A stretch of DNA of 64,000 nucleotides, taken from assembly GCA_018222405.1 (NCBI GenBank), contig JAAFAI010000006.1, positions 62,001 to 126,000 of the forward strand. Direction: 5' to 3'. This document shows, one piece after another, positions 62,373 through 64,000 of the stretch. The DNA is from Gammaproteobacteria bacterium (GTDB lineage: Bacteria; Pseudomonadota; Gammaproteobacteria; Enterobacterales; Alteromonadaceae). Position 1 is the first letter of the stretch. Each line of letters begins with the position of its first letter. The notes under the pieces were generated by a model. That model had not been told where the DNA came from. It did not search any database and saw only the letters and a program-made list of their open reading frames with translations. The translations under genes and the position numbers were made by a program.

Positions 62373-63499
62373 TGACCGACGTACTCGAGTTAACCAAAGA
62401 GCTGATTAATCGCCGTTCAGTCACCCCTGAAGATGCCGGTTGTCAGGACTTTATGAAAGCCTGGCTGGCTGAGTCGGGCTTTGAAAATGAAACCATGGTG
62501 TTTGAGGATACCACCAACCTTTGGTCCCGCCGTGGAACCGATGGCCCGGTGTTTTGTTTTGCCGGACATACCGATGTGGTACCCAGTGGCCCGGAAGATG
62601 CCTGGCAAACGCCGCCGTTTGTAGCTACCGAGAAAGACGGCAACCTGCATGGCCGTGGTGCAGCCGACATGAAAAGCTCATTGGCCGCAATGCTCGCTGC
62701 TACCCGCCAGTTTGTGGCGGATTACCCGGACCACCACGGCAGTATTGCCTATCTGATCACCAGTGATGAGGAAGGCCCGTTTATTAATGGTACAACCCGG
62801 GTTATCGATACACTGGAAGCCCGTAACGAAAAAATCACCTGGTGCGTAGTGGGCGAACCCTCAAGTACCGATGTGGTTGGCGATGTGGTGAAAAACGGTC
62901 GGCGTGGCTCACTGACCGGCGATTTGGTGGTAAAGGGCATTCAGGGGCACGTGGCCTACCCGCATCTGGCCCGTAACCCGGTGCATCAGGCTGCCCCAGC
63001 GCTGGACGAGCTGGCACAAGCCCATTGGGATAACGGTAACGACTTTTTCCCTCCCACCAGCTTTCAGATCTCCAATATTCATGGCGGTACCGGCGCGGGT
63101 AATGTGATCCCAGGCGAACTGCATGTGTGCTTCAACTTCCGCTTCTCAACCGAAGTCACCGATAAGCAGCTTATCGCTAAGGTAGAAGACATCCTCGACA
63201 AGCATGGCCTGGAATACGAAATAAAGTGGACCTTTAACGGTCAGCCTTTTTTAACCGACCACGGCGATCTGTTAACCGCTACGCAAAAAGCCATTGCCAG
63301 CGAGATGGATTTTGATACGGTTTTATCTACTGCAGGCGGTACTTCAGATGGACGCTTTATTGCGCCAACTGGTGCTCAAGTGGTTGAATTAGGCCCGGTG
63401 AATGCCACCATCCATAAAATTGATGAGCACGTGAGGATTAAAGACCTGTATCATCTGGAACGCATTTACTATCGTCTGCTGGAAAACTTGCTGACATGA
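62372..63499 (+). CDS. dapE: Succinyl-diaminopimelate desuccinylase
   Basis: 375 residues. M20 dizinc hydrolase converting N-succinyl-LL-diaminopimelate to LL-diaminopimelate and succinate for lysine and cell-wall synthesis. Metal and active-site motifs are [31 protein letters not shown] and VVGEPSST, and the C-terminal [16 protein letters not shown] is typical. Length and context (yffB-dapE) agree with E. coli. Confidence 0.97.
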   Translation: MTDVLELTKELINRRSVTPEDAGCQDFMKAWLAESGFENETMVFEDTTNLWSRRGTDGPVFCFAGHTDVVPSGPEDAWQTPPFVATEKDGNLHGRGAADMKSSLAAMLAATRQFVADYPDHHGSIAYLITSDEEGPFINGTTRVIDTLEARNEKITWCVVGEPSSTDVVGDVVKNGRRGSLTGDLVVKGIQGHVAYPHLARNPVHQAAPALDELAQAHWDNGNDFFPPTSFQISNIHGGTGAGNVIPGELHVCFNFRFSTEVTDKQLIAKVEDILDKHGLEYEIKWTFNGQPFLTDHGDLLTATQKAIASEMDFDTVLSTAGGTSDGRFIAPTGAQVVELGPVNATIHKIDEHVRIKDLYHLERIYYRLLENLLT

Positions 63500-64000
63500 A
63501 CCTTGAAAAAGCCTGGCTGGGCCGCGATGACAGCGCCCTGATTAATGTAGGTGAACAACATCGGCTACTGCCAGCAGTGGCCGAAGCGTTTAACGCCATG
63601 CAACAGCATGCCCGCGATGCCGGTCAGGATATGCAAATCGTTAGCAGCTATCGTAACTTTGACCGTCAGTTGTCTATCTGGAACCGTAAATGGCGGGGTG
63701 AATTGCCGCTGTATAACCATCAGGGCGAGCAACTCGATGCCGCTTCCCTATCAGACCAGGAAAAAGTGTACGCAATACTAATCTGGTCGGCCCTGCCCGG
63801 TGGCAGTCGTCACCACTGGGGCACTGATTTGGATGTTTACGATAAAACTAACGTAGACGCCTGTGGCGGCCAGTTTGATTTGGTTGATGCAGAATACCGC
63901 CCGGGTGGCCCATGCTATGCGCTGGCTCAGTGGATGGATGATCATCTGACAGACTTTGGCTTTAGCCGGCCGTTTTTGCAGGATAACGGTGGCGTAGCCA
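63496..64000 (+). CDS. M15 D-alanyl-D-alanine carboxypeptidase (VanY-like), truncated at right edge
   Basis: The first 168 residues of a zinc D,D-carboxypeptidase of the M15B family. [19 protein letters not shown], then [16 protein letters not shown] carries the zinc ligands His and Asp. It starts inside the dapE stop (ATGA), so it is co-translated with dapE. No signal peptide is apparent at the N terminus, so a cytoplasmic location is possible. The remainder lies beyond the window. Confidence 0.88.
   Translation, partial: MNLEKAWLGRDDSALINVGEQHRLLPAVAEAFNAMQQHARDAGQDMQIVSSYRNFDRQLSIWNRKWRGELPLYNHQGEQLDAASLSDQEKVYAILIWSALPGGSRHHWGTDLDVYDKTNVDACGGQFDLVDAEYRPGGPCYALAQWMDDHLTDFGFSRPFLQDNGGVA

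Overview
The window looks like chromosome from a marine gammaproteobacterium, most likely of the Alteromonadaceae (Alteromonas and relatives). The grounds are moderate GC content, a TonB-dependent receptor with a typical Alteromonadales leader, the yffB-dapE-carboxypeptidase order at the right end, a nirBD-nasA-cobA-ybiB nitrate cluster with a NasR regulator, and a gammaproteobacterial tRNA-Val(GAC). The genus is an inference. I see no prophage, insertion sequence or CRISPR array. The only repeat-rich stretch is 7.3-8.7 kb.

Region 1 (0-18.7 kb) is a purine acquisition and breakdown locus. It holds an NCS2 carrier (cut by the left edge), a TonB-dependent receptor with an EF-hand-like loop, a purine nucleoside permease-family lipoprotein, an adenine-deaminase-like enzyme and an AzgA-type purine carrier. 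After a 1.4 kb repeat block come puuE (allantoinase) and a RutR-like TetR regulator. Divergent from these is a tight seven-gene operon, xdhA-xdhB-xdhC-uraD-uraH-guaD-puuD. Together they take adenine and guanine through xanthine and urate to allantoate. No allantoicase or ureidoglycolate lyase is in the window. Five copies of a RutR-type palindrome (consensus TTGACCAnnTGGTCAA) lie in front of the receptor, between the deaminase and AzgA, and between the regulator and xdhA, so the locus reads as one regulon. The receptor also has a good sigma-54 promoter match.

Region 2 (18.7-24 kb) is a signalling cluster: a FIST-domain sensor, a soluble histidine kinase and a PAS-GGDEF diguanylate cyclase in one operon, with a divergent REC-HDOD protein. 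It resembles NO-sensing NosP/NahK-type modules.

Region 3 (24-41.6 kb) is nitrate/nitrite assimilation: mobA, an outer-membrane porin, a nitrate ABC transporter (nrtA, nrtB, ATPase), ybiB, cobA, nasA, nirD, nirB, a PP2C-kinase fusion, a nirC-type channel and, divergently, nasR (NIT-ANTAR). Each of the three transcription units (nrtA, nirB, nirC) starts with a sigma-54-like element, followed by a leader with an ANTAR-type hexaloop hairpin and an intrinsic terminator. This is the architecture expected for NasR antitermination.

Region 4 (41.6-64 kb) is mixed. It has a TonB-domain lipoprotein, a YciB-like membrane protein with an extra N-terminal domain, a periplasmic propeller-like protein and a membrane-anchored wHTH-STAND-TPR protein. 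An AttEFGH-like ABC system and an AraC/LysE pair follow. Next is an uncharacterised operon of a PSD1-type cytochrome protein, a Tat-exported DUF1552 protein and an ankyrin lipoprotein. The region ends with an exported methyltransferase-like protein, tRNA-Val, a patatin, an EIIA-Glc-like protein lacking both catalytic histidines, an OsmC protein, yffB, dapE and a truncated M15 carboxypeptidase.
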